From Pomphorhynchus laevis (taxonomy: Eukaryota > Acanthocephala > Palaeacanthocephala > Echinorhynchida > Pomphorhynchidae), in the NCBI GenBank assembly GCA_012934845.2, contig WNNJ02003182.1, positions 1-64,000 of the forward strand: 64,000 bases of DNA, written 5' to 3'. This document shows, one piece after another, positions 46,071-59,400 of the stretch. Positions within the stretch are counted from its first letter, which is position 1, and every line of letters starts with the position of its first letter. The position numbers were made by a program, and so were the translations under genes. The notes under the pieces are model-generated. The model was not told the origin of the DNA. It did not search any database and saw only the letters and a list, made by a program, of their open reading frames with translations.

Positions 46071-47471
46071 GATGTAATTAATCGGTTCATAAAATTTTGA
46101 GTGATAAAAATCATTTAAGATTAAGATATTTCCATTTTTAGATCTACAGTACCAAACATTAAGATGATCTGAACAATTAATCTGACAATCAATAGGGCGA
46201 TGTTGAATGTATTTAAGGTGATAAAATATCAAATGTCACAAGTGATTTTCATAAGATTTAAAAATCAGAATCCGAAGAAATTTGATCCGTAAAATTTAAT
46301 AATGCAACATTTAAATTTTTAATATATTTTGCTTAGGGTTTTCCGATATTATTTATGAATTATGTGATATATTTGTTATTAATATAATTATATATTTATT
46401 AAATATTAATTATATTCCGAAATAGTTCCAAAATGTAAAAACACTATTTGAACAGTATAACAGCAATTTAAATACCATAATATAATAAACAATATTTTTA
46501 AAATATTACAATAAATTACTAAAATTATTAAAAATGTATTAATGTAATATTTATTAATATCCTAGTACATGGATGTGTACTAGAAGGACTTATTGAGATT
46601 TCTAGGGGTGCCGCACTTCAATCCAGTTGTGCAGCAGCCTCTTACTGATGAAACTCAAAAGTCGAAACATCATAGAGTCAGCTTATGCTGTTTAGTCTTC
46701 CCGATTCCTTCAATCAGAATAGAAATTGGCGGGAAAAGTAGGCCATCCGTATAAAAGTAATTGTTAATATTAATAATAATAATTAATTTTGTAATAAGAA
46801 ACTTTTTTAGCATAAAAAGTAACAAAACATTCTTTTCACAAATGCAAAACGTGAAGCATTTTTTCATAAATACGTGAAGCATTTCTTAAATGCTTCACGC
46901 ATTTATGAAAGGAAATAATTAAATTCAGTTAAAAATTTCAATATTCTTTCCGTATAAAATCTGTGTAATTGTTATTTCACTAAATTTTCTGAGTTTGAAT
47001 GCAAGAGCTTGTGTAAATTTAAAACAAATCCTACATTATTCTTTGTTGCTTTCTTATTATTTGTAATATAAAATAGAATATTACAAATATCAATATAAGA
47101 TGCTAATCACCTCGAGTTATTAAATTAAGTAATGTATGCAGTAATAGCATCTGAGAATATGAATCACGACTGAACTCATCCGTGTTTGAAATAAGATGTC
47201 AACTTAGCAAAGTTGAATTAATTTTTGAATGTAATGAATACATACGACGTTCATTCACAAAGCTAAAGTGAATATTTTTTGTAGAACTCGACAAATAATT
47301 TAAAACGAATACCTTCAAATCGCACTTAAATTGTTTAATTTCAATAATTTCTACTTTGACAATTAAATATTACTTTAACAATTAGATAACAATAAAGACG
47401 ATTACACAAACAACATAACTTTCTAATATCTAAAACAGTAATAATTTGGTTCGACAATTTTAATTTTACAT
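46071..47471. other. AT-rich intergenic region with one decayed hammerhead-like motif and a hairpin
   Basis: At 46643-46690 the + strand shows ACTGATGAAACTCAAAAGTC, GAAAC and GAGTC in order, resembling a hammerhead whose stem I no longer pairs well. At 46862-46910 a hairpin with ~21-bp arms (TTTCATAAATACGTGAAGC and its mirror) is preceded by a third partial copy of the arm. There is no gene. The convergent genes end on either side. Confidence 0.5.
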
Positions 47472-50400
47472 TCAGGTTGTTGGTAACTTCAATGTCGTAT
47501 TCAGTCGTTCACGTAAGTATTCAGTTGCATAATCATCAAAGTCTACAGAATCGCTCATTACGTCTCTACTACAGTCAGTTCGACTTTCCTCCGGTTCGTC
47601 TATCGATTCCGACTCAGAATTTAGCTTTGACAACGAAGACGTACTGCTATTTTTAGATACCCAGTCCAAGATCTGTAATTTAAAACTAAGTTATACAAAA
47701 AAGTTTTGTTATAATTGATAATTAAATTTGTTGGTTAAAATAAAGATATTACTTTATATCAAATACATCGTGATTAGAAAGTATCAAACCTCAATAATAA
47801 AGATCTAAATCTGATTAAAAATCAGTAATTATCTTGATGGAAATCGAATATTTAATATCGATATCTAATTATAGACCAAATCATCTAAATCTAATTATAA
47901 TTCATTTCGTTGTTTATAAAATATTATTTATTTTATAAAATAATTATAGCACATCATATTTTATCATTTTCCCTCTTCCGAAAGAAAAAAAAACAAATCA
48001 AATACTAACTTTACAACTATTTTATTTAAAAAATATAAATGCTAAAAACTTATAAAAAATTTAAAAAAAAACTACATTACATAAAATAGGTAATTAAAGC
48101 TATCTATTGTGATATTAAATATATTATATTATAAATATAAATAATAGTTTTAGTTCTGTAATATATCGTTTCTATTAATTAAATAATTAAATAATAAAAA
48201 TTAATTACAGTTTATCTAAATTATATTTAAGCATTATATTTGTAATTATATTTTATATTAATAGCTATATTAATAACATTAAATAATTTAAGTTATTAAA
48301 GTATATACAAACTGAAGTATAAACTAATATAAAAACTAAAGTTTATACAAACTGATGTATAAACTAATATATACACTATTTTAAATATGGTTGGCATTTA
48401 TTATCACCACAAAAACAGAAACCAAGTTTGTTTAATAATATTTCGATTGTTAACACATTCCTTATTATAGGTGATCTTTATGATTATATCATCACTCAGT
48501 GATCGGTAATCGTTAGTAACAGGTTCTTTAACGAGTATAATATCGCTAAGTAAAATATGTAGACTTGTATCTTAATATAAGAATTTCTCTCTGGTAGAAA
48601 TAATATAAATATAAATTTTAGATGTGGTTGGGGTTTACTATCGACACGGGAAAAGAAATCAAGTTTTTTAATAATATTTCGATTATTAACACATTCCTTA
48701 TCAAAAATTGACAATTGAGAACATAAATTGAATGTCACAATACTTTTAGTGAGAACGAATCTGGAAGAATTTTCATAATCAACTTGACTAATCCGTGATA
48801 ATCTTCTTGTTTGTAAATTGATGTGTATATTCCAGTATGAGTTCTCATAACTGCAGATCTGCTGTATTATTTGAAATACCATTACATTTATTACTAATAA
48901 ATGTAATTTATTATTAATTTAACGAATAATTAAGGATATTATTTAACTATTAATAACTATTTTTCGTTTTTTGGAATGAAACACATTACATTTTTATTAA
49001 ATATTTAGTTAATTTTAAATAGTTGATAATTATCCGTTATTGAAAGACATTAGTCCACAAGCTCCGGTACACTTCCTTGTCATTACAAAGAAACCGATTT
49101 TCCAATTGAAAGATATGGAAGAATCCGATGAAGAGGTTATTTAATGTTTAATTTTTCAAAAGAAAATTTAATATAATTATCAATTTTAAATAGTTGATAA
49201 TGATCCGTTATTGATAAATAATTATTGGAGCTGGATGAAAAAAAGAAGATTAAAAAGAAGATTATTTGCACATATTTCCCTTAAATTTAAAATATTTTAT
49301 TAAAAATTTAAATAAAGAATTATTGGAGCTGGAAAAAATATTCACTTATTTTGAAAAAATATTCACATAATATCGCTTTGAATATTACTTGTAATTACCA
49401 GTAATTTTCTGAAAATGCTAACAGAAGTTTGCGAAATATCAAAACTAATTTATTTTCTTTGATCTAGCTCCAATAATTATTTATTTAATTAATATTTTGT
49501 CAGTTCTCTGTTGACATCATCGGAATTTTAGATTCAAGAAGACGCCAATAATTTCTAGAGACGTCAACTGACGTTAACTTTATTACATTAAATTTATTTA
49601 TATAGCGCAGAATAAGAACATGTGCATGTAACAAATGCACAAATCATGATAAAAATTATTTTACATTGAAAATATTATTTTTAAAAATTTATATTATATT
49701 AATATATTATATAATATATTAATATATTTAATTTATATATTTTCATATGTTAAAATATATGAAAATGTTTTTAATAAAGTAAAATTAAATATATTAAAAG
49801 ATATTAAATATATAAATATATTATATATATTAGAAATTCTTTATATCATATAAGATATAAGATGTGTCTAATTACTTTGCATCGAAACATTTTCAATCTT
49901 CATTTAATGAGAATTTATTGAACCGTTTAACGATAAAGATAATTCATTAAAATATAATGAATCATAATATTAGAATGAATTATAATATTTCAATTATCTC
50001 TTAATAATTGAGATACTTTATAAAATAATGTTTGATTTATTTAAATACATAATTATACAGGTTTATAAAATAAACGAATTTTAAAACAAGTATATATTAA
50101 ATACTCAATATTCAAATAATATCATACAGCTGGATCCTTTTTTTTCTTTAGTTGTGAATTGAAGTACACGCGTGCCCATTGCATGAAATCTTTTGTTTGA
50201 TAAACCTGTGTAGAAGTAGAAAAATCATTCTTATAAATTACTTGTATTTTTAAAGCAACAAACTATACCATCTTGACATCATTTTTGTTATCAGCTTGAT
50301 CTTTTAACAAATCTTCAAGCTTTACAATATCGTTTTCAGACAATTCCCGTTCTAATTTTTCCAAAGTTTCGTCAATTACCTCTTTAAAAAGTTTACAACA

Positions 50401-53400
50401 AATAAAAAACACATTGTTAATTGAATACCGTCATCTAAAGAGGTTGAATCGTCAGGTATTTCATATTTCCCTATTTGAATAACAAGATTAATTATCAATT
50501 AATTAACTAAAAATTATAATTAATTTTTCTAATTTTTAAATGAAAAGCGATTTTACAAATTTAACAATAATCCTGTTTATTGTCAAATACATCTATTTTT
50601 ATATTATTTTATATTTTATTAAAATATAATATATTAATTTAAATTTTGTATATATATTAATAGTGCTTTATGTGTTAGACAGAAAATGTTTTAATTAAAT
50701 TAAATTATGTAATTTATTCTATTATAATAATTTAATTAGAATTATATTATAATTGTTACGTTTATATGATTACAATTTTAATTTAATTATTCAAAATTTA
50801 ATTATTTAATTATTTGATAATTTTGCAATAATTAATTCACTAATCAGAGAAGGCATTGAAAAATGGTTAGTATATTTTGGTATTGTAATACTCTGTAAAA
50901 TGTTTGGTACATCAACGATTTTATTTCTATACATGTATTAGATTTTCTGGGCAATCGTGTCCGACCTCACGATAACTTAATTTTAGCGGTTAATAAACAA
51001 TTAGAGAGTGATCATGCCAAAATTCTGATAATCTTATTTGTATTTCTACTCCTTATTTAATCATAGTAGCATGTTATTTCACACCTTTATCAACGGTCTA
51101 TATTATTGAAGAATTATCAGGGAAATAAGGTAGCTAACCGCTCTATGTTCCGGTTGTAGTCTTTGGAGACTTTAATGCTCGATTCTACATCCCACAATCA
51201 AATAATCATTGACTACGTCTTTAACTTTATTTAAATATTTATCTATATAAAATCTTTGACTACTTCTAGAACTTCAATCAGAATGGAGATTATGTCAAAA
51301 GCGTTAACCTGTTTCATGTGTAATCGACAACATACATGCTATCCATTCTGATGCAACACACTCCGCGTTAAGCAGGGATAATCTAATTAATTATGACTCT
51401 TTGAATAATGCGTGTAGGTTACTGCTATATGGGAAATTAAAGGATAGCTACTTACTTATTTAGTGAACATTATTAGCTGCTTGCTCCCAAAAGGCTTCTC
51501 CATCATTAGTTAGCAGCTCAAATCATAAGCCGGTTATTAGTGCTTAAGAAATCTCTATTAAGAATAAATAAATAATCTCGCTTTGAGGAAAACATTCGGG
51601 TAGAATATGGGATCTGCAAAGAAAGTAATGCAAGCTCGTAAAAAATTATCATTTAAAGTGTTTACGTTATAACGAGTAGCATATAAGGCTGACTATGGAC
51701 GAGAGTAAACAGTGGAAAATTCGTTCGAGCAAAGCTCATTTAGGCACTAGATGAGCGCCTAAACGCCTTTTTAGGTTTCGTCGCAATCGTCCCACGCTAG
51801 GTGCTATTGATATCCTTCGCGTTATTGTACATACATACTCTTTTAGAAATCGAAGGTCAATTTATTTAGCTGTCATCAATTTTAGTAAAGCTTTTGATAA
51901 GGTCGACAGCTCTCTGTTACTTATTAAACTCGCAAACATTATTAAGATTTTCGACCCTATACGTCATTTTATCCAGAAATTAAAAAGGACAAATAAATTA
52001 CAAATTTTTGATAGTTTAAACTGCTATGAACAAGTCGAAGCAAATATAGATCTGCTACATTAATATCCTCTAAGTCCCCTCCTATTTTCGTTCTTCCTAA
52101 TAGATTTATCTTCTAAACTTAAACTGCATGATCCGAATATGGTTTCTGTTCTTTATGCCAATGATCAAGCAATCCTTTCCTCCAATGTAACAATAACTCA
52201 GCAAGCTATAAACGCGTTTTCTGATTTTTTAAAGCTAAGCAAGCTTCAGATGAACACCACAAAATTAAAAATCATTAAATTTCGCAAAGGTGGTCGTTAT
52301 AATCGAACCGACCGAATCTATTTCCAGATGATAGTTTAGATTTATGTAACTCGTACTCATATCTAGGAATTTATTTAACATCTCGGTGGTCATTTAGCGC
52401 CATATGTAGCTAAACTATGCAAAAATCGCAGCTGCTTCGTTCACAGTCCAAAAACTAGGATGCTCATCTTTTGAAGAAACTGTAAGATATTTTAATGTAA
52501 TGTTATTACCTATAATGTCTAATATTCTCCGTTGTATGTGACATGATTTAGCATTAGATAACTTTATCAATATTTACAAGTTCCAATCTAGATTTATAAA
52601 ATGGATAGTAGGTGTCTCAGTTAAATCGTCATCAACTGTTGTTTTAGTATTATCAAAGTTGCCAAAGTTACCATCATCTTCGGTTTTCGTGCAAAAGCTT
52701 CTTCATATTTCAAAAAATATTGCATTCAATATTTATTTGGATAGTTTGAGATAAAAATTTCAAGACTAGATCCACAAATTTGCAGAACTCCTATTTATCT
52801 GCAGTTTTCGTGGAAAATTCCGTCATTAGTAAAGTGTCCCTATATTTGCGTATGTCGTTAAATGGATATCACCACAAACTTTGTACAAATCGGCTTTTAT
52901 TACATGAACGAACAACTACCTGTCGGTGCTACTTATGTCCAGAAAAATGTTCATCATTCTTCTTGACAGAAGAATAAAATATTCCAAGAATGTTTATATT
53001 CTAAGAATAAGATATTCTAATAATGTTCATCATTCTAAGAATAAGATGCACTAGATAATTCAATTTCATCAGATGAAATACATCATTAGCGCGTATTTAG
53101 TGCCGCTGCTTTAGTTGTGTCGAGGAATAGGGGCCGAAACCTCATAACATAGAAGTTCCTCTCGATGACCTTTATTCTTTATTCGAGCACATCGTATATT
53201 ATTTATGTCAATTCATAAAAATTGATTTTTATTTTAAATTTTTATAATAAATTTTATCTTGTATGAAATATTTATAATTATTTATTATTTTTCTTTATCT
53301 TAAATTTATATATAGTATCAAATACGTAGTTAGCTGATATTATTTTTCACCTATTTTCAGTAAAAATGCTGTCAGAAATGACATTAGAACAAATTGATCA

Positions 53401-56400
53401 ATTTAGATGGATGCATACACATAACAACTAAGGAAGATTTCTCAACAAAAAATATACTTTCTTTTTGATTTGTTTCTCTGTGTGCTTGATGTAAACTTTT
53501 TTTTTATTTATTTTCTCCCAACCGAGTGGCAAAGATAAGATAAAACACTCTTTATATTATTTATTATTTATATATTATTTATTTATTCTTTATATTATTT
53601 CAGCTTTATTTCAATAAAATTATATTCACTCTCTAATTTGATCAGTCTAAATATATCTTTATCACTTTTATAAAAATGAAAAGAAAGATAAATTTTAACG
53701 ATTTAAAGATAAATATGATTTCAATAAATGCTACGATTAAACGACCTGTAAACTTTAAAAAAATTAAACTTAAAAACAAGATACTAAACTCGATGCTAAA
53801 CTTGATAACAAAATACTAGACTCGTACAATTAATTTCCTTCATGGATCACTCGTTATCAGATCGTATTTTGTCAAACTCAGATAAGTAAAAATAACGGGA
53901 GCATAAGTTACTAGTTTGCTCATTTATTTGTGTCTTAATGCAAGGTTGTGAAACTGCAAATAAACTTCAAGTCACAAATTGTTCAAACTTCAAGTCACAG
54001 GAATGTTAAGTTACAGACATGGAACTCATAGTTTCGCAATTTCTCACGCCGTAAAGTTGTATTCAAACAGATAAATTCCTCTTTCGAAGCTTACCTCAAT
54101 AGTCCTAAGCAGAATCGTCAAACCATTACAACGAAACATTTCAAAAACAACGAAACGAGGGGTTAAACTCGTTGATTTATTAAAAGCATTTATAAAACAA
54201 CGATTAAGAAACTTGTAAATTCTAGGAAACGAAAAAATTAAATAAATTGGAACATTTATTATAAAAAAACATATACATGAAAATTATATTTTGCGATTTC
54301 AGTCACTTGTTATCTTAAATTGAACATAAATATTGTCAAAATGCAACTATTGCTTGCATATGCAACTATTGAACTAATTTTATTGTTTGATGAATTAAAA
54401 AATCCCATATTTTATTATTTTATCGTTCATTTCAAAATACCTTTACGTACCTTTATTAATCGAAGAATATGACATATTCGAATGACATATTCGTTCAATT
54501 GGCAAAGGACTCCCTGAACCAAACAAACTGACATCATCTTCTTCTAGTTTGTACGGACTATACAAGTCTCTATTGGGAGCACCACAGCAGTCCGCTAAAG
54601 CTAACTCAGAACTAGCAAATTGGCTATCACGTTTCTGTAACTGATTAGTTGCAGCTATATACGCAGATAATGGAATTTGGGCTGGTCTTTCATTATTACG
54701 CCGTACCCAACTATTACGATTACGAACATTATGACGATATTTTTGATCACTAATTGTTGACAGGTTAGCCGTACTTCTACAGCGTCTATCTTCCAATGCA
54801 GAAATGCGATTTCTATTCGGCTGATGTTGGTATGACTCATTTGACATGCATTTACGGCTATCTTCGAAAATTGTGTTCATCTGGAAAGGTTGTTGCTGAT
54901 ATTGGCAATTGCCAATCATATTGAGATTATGGAAACTGTTAACACCGTGATTAAGTGGTCTACTATACATGTTTGTAAAGTGTGGACTAGTTAAATTCCA
55001 GAAACTATTAGCTTTGATTGTTTCACTTTCCCCTTTAAATGCTGAATTCACTTGATGACCTGTGTGCTGGTTATCTTTTACTTTAGGGCGAAATCTAGGG
55101 GGAATATCCTCATCCTGACGAATCGTTATTGGCTGCTGCACTGATGATGGCAATATATTCGGTTGTGTAGTAGTAGCGTTCGATACACATCGTTGAAATA
55201 TCGGCGGCAAATTATTTGCTGGAGGTTGAAATACTTCTAAAACATATGCATATTGACACTTTTTTGAATTATTAATTGCTAAAATGTTTAAATTTTAATA
55301 ATTCGTTCGAATTAATTAAATTTTAAATTTTAACATGTATAATTTATAATCAAATTGTTAAAGTTTATTTAACAAAATATGATTCAATGTGTGATTAAAA
55401 ATCTTAGCAATAAACTTGTTTATTTTTCATTCGTTGAACTCTATTATATTTCGACTTCCAAACGAGCCGAAACTTCTGGAGAAGCATCACATCGAAGTAA
55501 AGAAAATCGAAATATAAAAACAATATAAAATGAATATAAATCATCAAGAATCTTAGAGTTTAAGCCGTTTCTTGAATCGCACAGCAGTACAACTGTGTTG
55601 ACCATCTAAGGCGATAGTCCACTCCATCGTTTACAGACATGATCAACCAAAGTCGTACCATTTGTTATAGGCTTTGACCGGTACTTTATACACAGCTCGT
55701 GTCCACGTAACATTGGGAAGTCACGAAAGCGGAACAGCTGCTTCAATGGATGGTTAGTCATCCGCAGCGACATCCACATCAGTGTTGAATCTACAATAAG
55801 AAGATCAAATTCAATAAATCTGATACTTAACGCATCGAGCCTAATAGGATAAATGACGGAGCGAATTGGCAGAACTAAAAGCGTGACTATCTTCAAGATG
55901 TTTTTGAATTCACTCAACTCTGATTTCAGTTGAGAGTGTGTCCCCTGATAAGCATAAATCATATGCGATTTTAAGATACTTGCATATACAATGCGTAATG
56001 CCTTAGGTCCAACTCGTTCAACGCTTCGATAGAGGAAGCTGAAAGTTCTATGACATTAAGCCACAATCATAGAGTGAAGACAAGCTAAGTTTGCCGAGAT
56101 TTCAATACCTAGATCAGTAAAATGATTTACTAAATCGATAACGTTTGAACAGAATTTATAGTAAGAGAACGATAGTCGAGAGTGACCATAGACATTAAAT
56201 ATAAATGGACTAAGAATACAACATTGAGGAATGCCCTAAGTGAGATTGTACCATTGTGAAAGAGTCGCTAACTCATACAGCGAAGGAACGTCTATTCAAG
56301 AATTCACGTATTAATTTACAAACATGTTTAGATAATCCGTAATTCCTAAATTTCCACCGTACTATTGAATAAACAGCACGATCAAAAAATTTAAATGAAT

Positions 56401-59400
56401 CAATAGGACAACATCAACCGCTACACCCAGTTCAACAAAGCCGGCTTAGTTTTCACAAGATTATATTATATTTGTCGAAATGAAACCATGTTTTCTAAAA
56501 TCACGCTGTTTATTTGATAAGATACTAAATTTGTCTAAATTAGAAGATATTTTCTCCAGGATTAGTCTCTCAATAACCTTGCGACCAATACATGTCTAAC
56601 TTATTGGCCATTAATTTTGAGCATTGACCCTTCAAAATTATAATTAAATGTTTTTAAGGTGTGTATGACCACATTCATCAAATGCATATAATTACATAAT
56701 CACGTTACATAGGGGTCATCAAAAGTGATTACATGCTTACAAGTACATACGGGTCATCATAATCACTTTTTAAATCTTGACCCGTTGTCATGTTAAACAT
56801 CGAATCTCGTCTGATCCAATCGGATGAAGCCAAAGTAAATATAATTTCATCAATTTAAATAATTAAAAATTCTTGTATTTTTCGATCAACCTCAACGCTT
56901 TTGCAATCTCGGCAACTTTAGCAAAATTTTCCGTTTTTGCAATTAGGCTCGACCCGTTTGCAATCGATATTGACGCAATCCATCTCAATATTTACAAAAA
57001 TATTATATAATTGTTAATTGATCTTATGAACCTCTAAGATAGAAATCTGACAGCCCAAATAAAGCGTTTAGAAGCGCCATCAATAATCGTTGCAAGAACC
57101 GCAAAACTATATTCTGAAGGCATGATCAAAATGATATTTTGAGCTTAAATGAGCTTTGAAATAGTTTCATCACACGAACTATGGAGATGCTAAGAAACAC
57201 TGTTTTATAGAAATTTTGATGATTTAAAAATGCTAATGCTGGCATTTCATGCGGATTATGAGAACCTTAATGTTCCAAGAACAAAAAGAAAAATTAATTT
57301 ATTGGGTCGACTACAACGCACTTCTTACATCGATGCAATTGAGAAAATGAGTTATTATTAAAAGTTTAAATGTATTGTAAAAGGCAATTTAATTTTCTGA
57401 AGCAATATAATTATCTTTAATAGTAACACCAAATCGCAGTAGTTAATTTAAATTTAAAAGCAATAGAATGCAAAAACAAATTAATTATTAACAAAATCGT
57501 AATTTTCCGATTGTGAAAGTACTCTAAAAATTTAGGAAATCACCTTCACTAATATCATTCGATCATTACAAATTTCATAAATTTAAAATACTGAGTTGAT
57601 ACGCAATAGTCAATTTACGAAGTCTTAAAGGTGTTGTTTTGTACTAAGGATTTTACAGTTAATATTTCACAGCTAACATTCTAAGTACATCAAAATAATA
57701 TGAATTTTCAATCAATTTCAACGTTTTCACAATCAATCTCATCGCTTTTGCAATAAATCTCAACTCTTTTGCAATCAATATTGGTAACTTTATTAAAATT
57801 TGCGACATGTACTTCAAAGATCTTGTCGCCCCTACTATTTTTATTAATCCAATTGAAAACGTATTTTAGGTGTAGAAACATCCGGTGATTAGAAAAGAAT
57901 GCAAAGATTAAAATGGCCTTAATGTCAACCTTATGATTTGATGTGGCATTCAGTGAACCGCTGCTTACAAAAATATAAGAAAATGTTGGTATAAGTTAAA
58001 ATAATAATTCTAAAATTATTTACTTTAAAAGTGTAAGCGCATTCATCAAGTGCTTACAATTACATAATCACTTTGCATAGGAATGTTTCATTGCTAATTG
58101 CAAAGTATGCAAAGCGATCCTCTAAACCTGTTAAGGTTATCTTTGGTCTTATGATGTATCAACCATTTAACATGCGAGAAGCACTTCGTGTAAATTCTGT
58201 TATCTATGGAGATCATCTCGTCACACTGTCGCAAAATATCCAAATTGCTTAAGACTCACACAACGCGCTGGCCAACTTTTGTTAATCACATATAATAGAA
58301 ATTAACCGATAAATCTAAGATCATCAAATCCAGGAAATTAGGTTGTCGTAATGATAGTTAATGAAATTGGGTTAATGGCATTAGTCATAATGAAATTAGG
58401 TTGTCATTGCAATAACTGCTCGCTATAGTAATGTATTCACTATACTTTGATATTCTACGTATAACACAAAAGACTTTGAGCAAATATATGGACAGCAAAT
58501 CTAATAAGATCACGATAACTACTTATCTTGTACCAGATATTGGATCCTTACCATTTGACTCCTCTATACGGTATTTCTTCTTATAATTTCAATGTGGCGT
58601 TTAAGTATTTAGGTTAGATCCTTCTCAATCCAATTTCACAAATTGGCAAGTGCTATAGAGATTTATAAAATATATGCTAGCTGTATCCATTAAATTCTTT
58701 CCAATTACTGCGTATGTTTTTACTCAGAGCCTTACTTGTTTTTATATTTCTTATACTTTCTACATATACCTCGAACTACTAATTTGTTTAGCCACCAAAG
58801 CTAAGTCGTTGTCATTTAACCTTGACCCGGAATCATATTTAACGTCAAATCTCATCTAAGCCATGCGGAGAGAGCCAAAATAAATATAGTGATATAACGA
58901 TCATGTAAGAGGGATCTGAAAGCTTTTATATTATTATTACAACACAGCACTTTAACCACAAGGGCTGTTTTGCCTGCTCATCGATAACCGAACGTCAGTA
59001 AAATATACACGACAAAAAGTAAAATAAAAACTCAGATTCTTGGGTATGTAGCTCGGTTTCAATAACGGAAAGACATACGAGTCTCTGAAAACTACATAGG
59101 CTTCGCTGTAGTAGGCATGTGCAGTTCATAAACGCTTAAAATTTCCGTTTGCTAATTATAATTTGATGCATATTATTACAACACAAGGTTTTAGCCACAG
59201 GGCTGTTTTGCCTGCTCATCGATAACTGGACTATAGTAAAATGTATATGACAAAAGAGTTTAGTCTTCGTTTGCTTTACGATAACTTATTTAACAATTGT
59301 ATAGATATCTCTCTAAGTTTTTTAGGTGTCTGATTGATATAAGAAAACATCGTCATTTTTTGGGTATGTAAACTTATTATTTCCCAGGATGCCTGGTTTT

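Larger units (their letters stand above)
47673..50127 (-). other. Last intron of the unrecognised gene, with a HINT-like exon inside
   Basis: AT-rich intron. It holds the plus-strand HINT-like fragment (49047-49135) and a pair of diverged direct repeats at 48379-48468 and 48611-48710 (shared AATAATATTTCGATTNTTAA and ACACATTCCTTAT). The 128-codon minus frame at 48496-48882 covers the second of these and is not recognisable. Confidence 0.5.

Noticed and set aside
48496-48882. 128-codon minus-strand frame as a gene
   Set aside because: It overlaps a diverged direct repeat, has no recognisable domain, no splice context and strongly A/T-driven composition.
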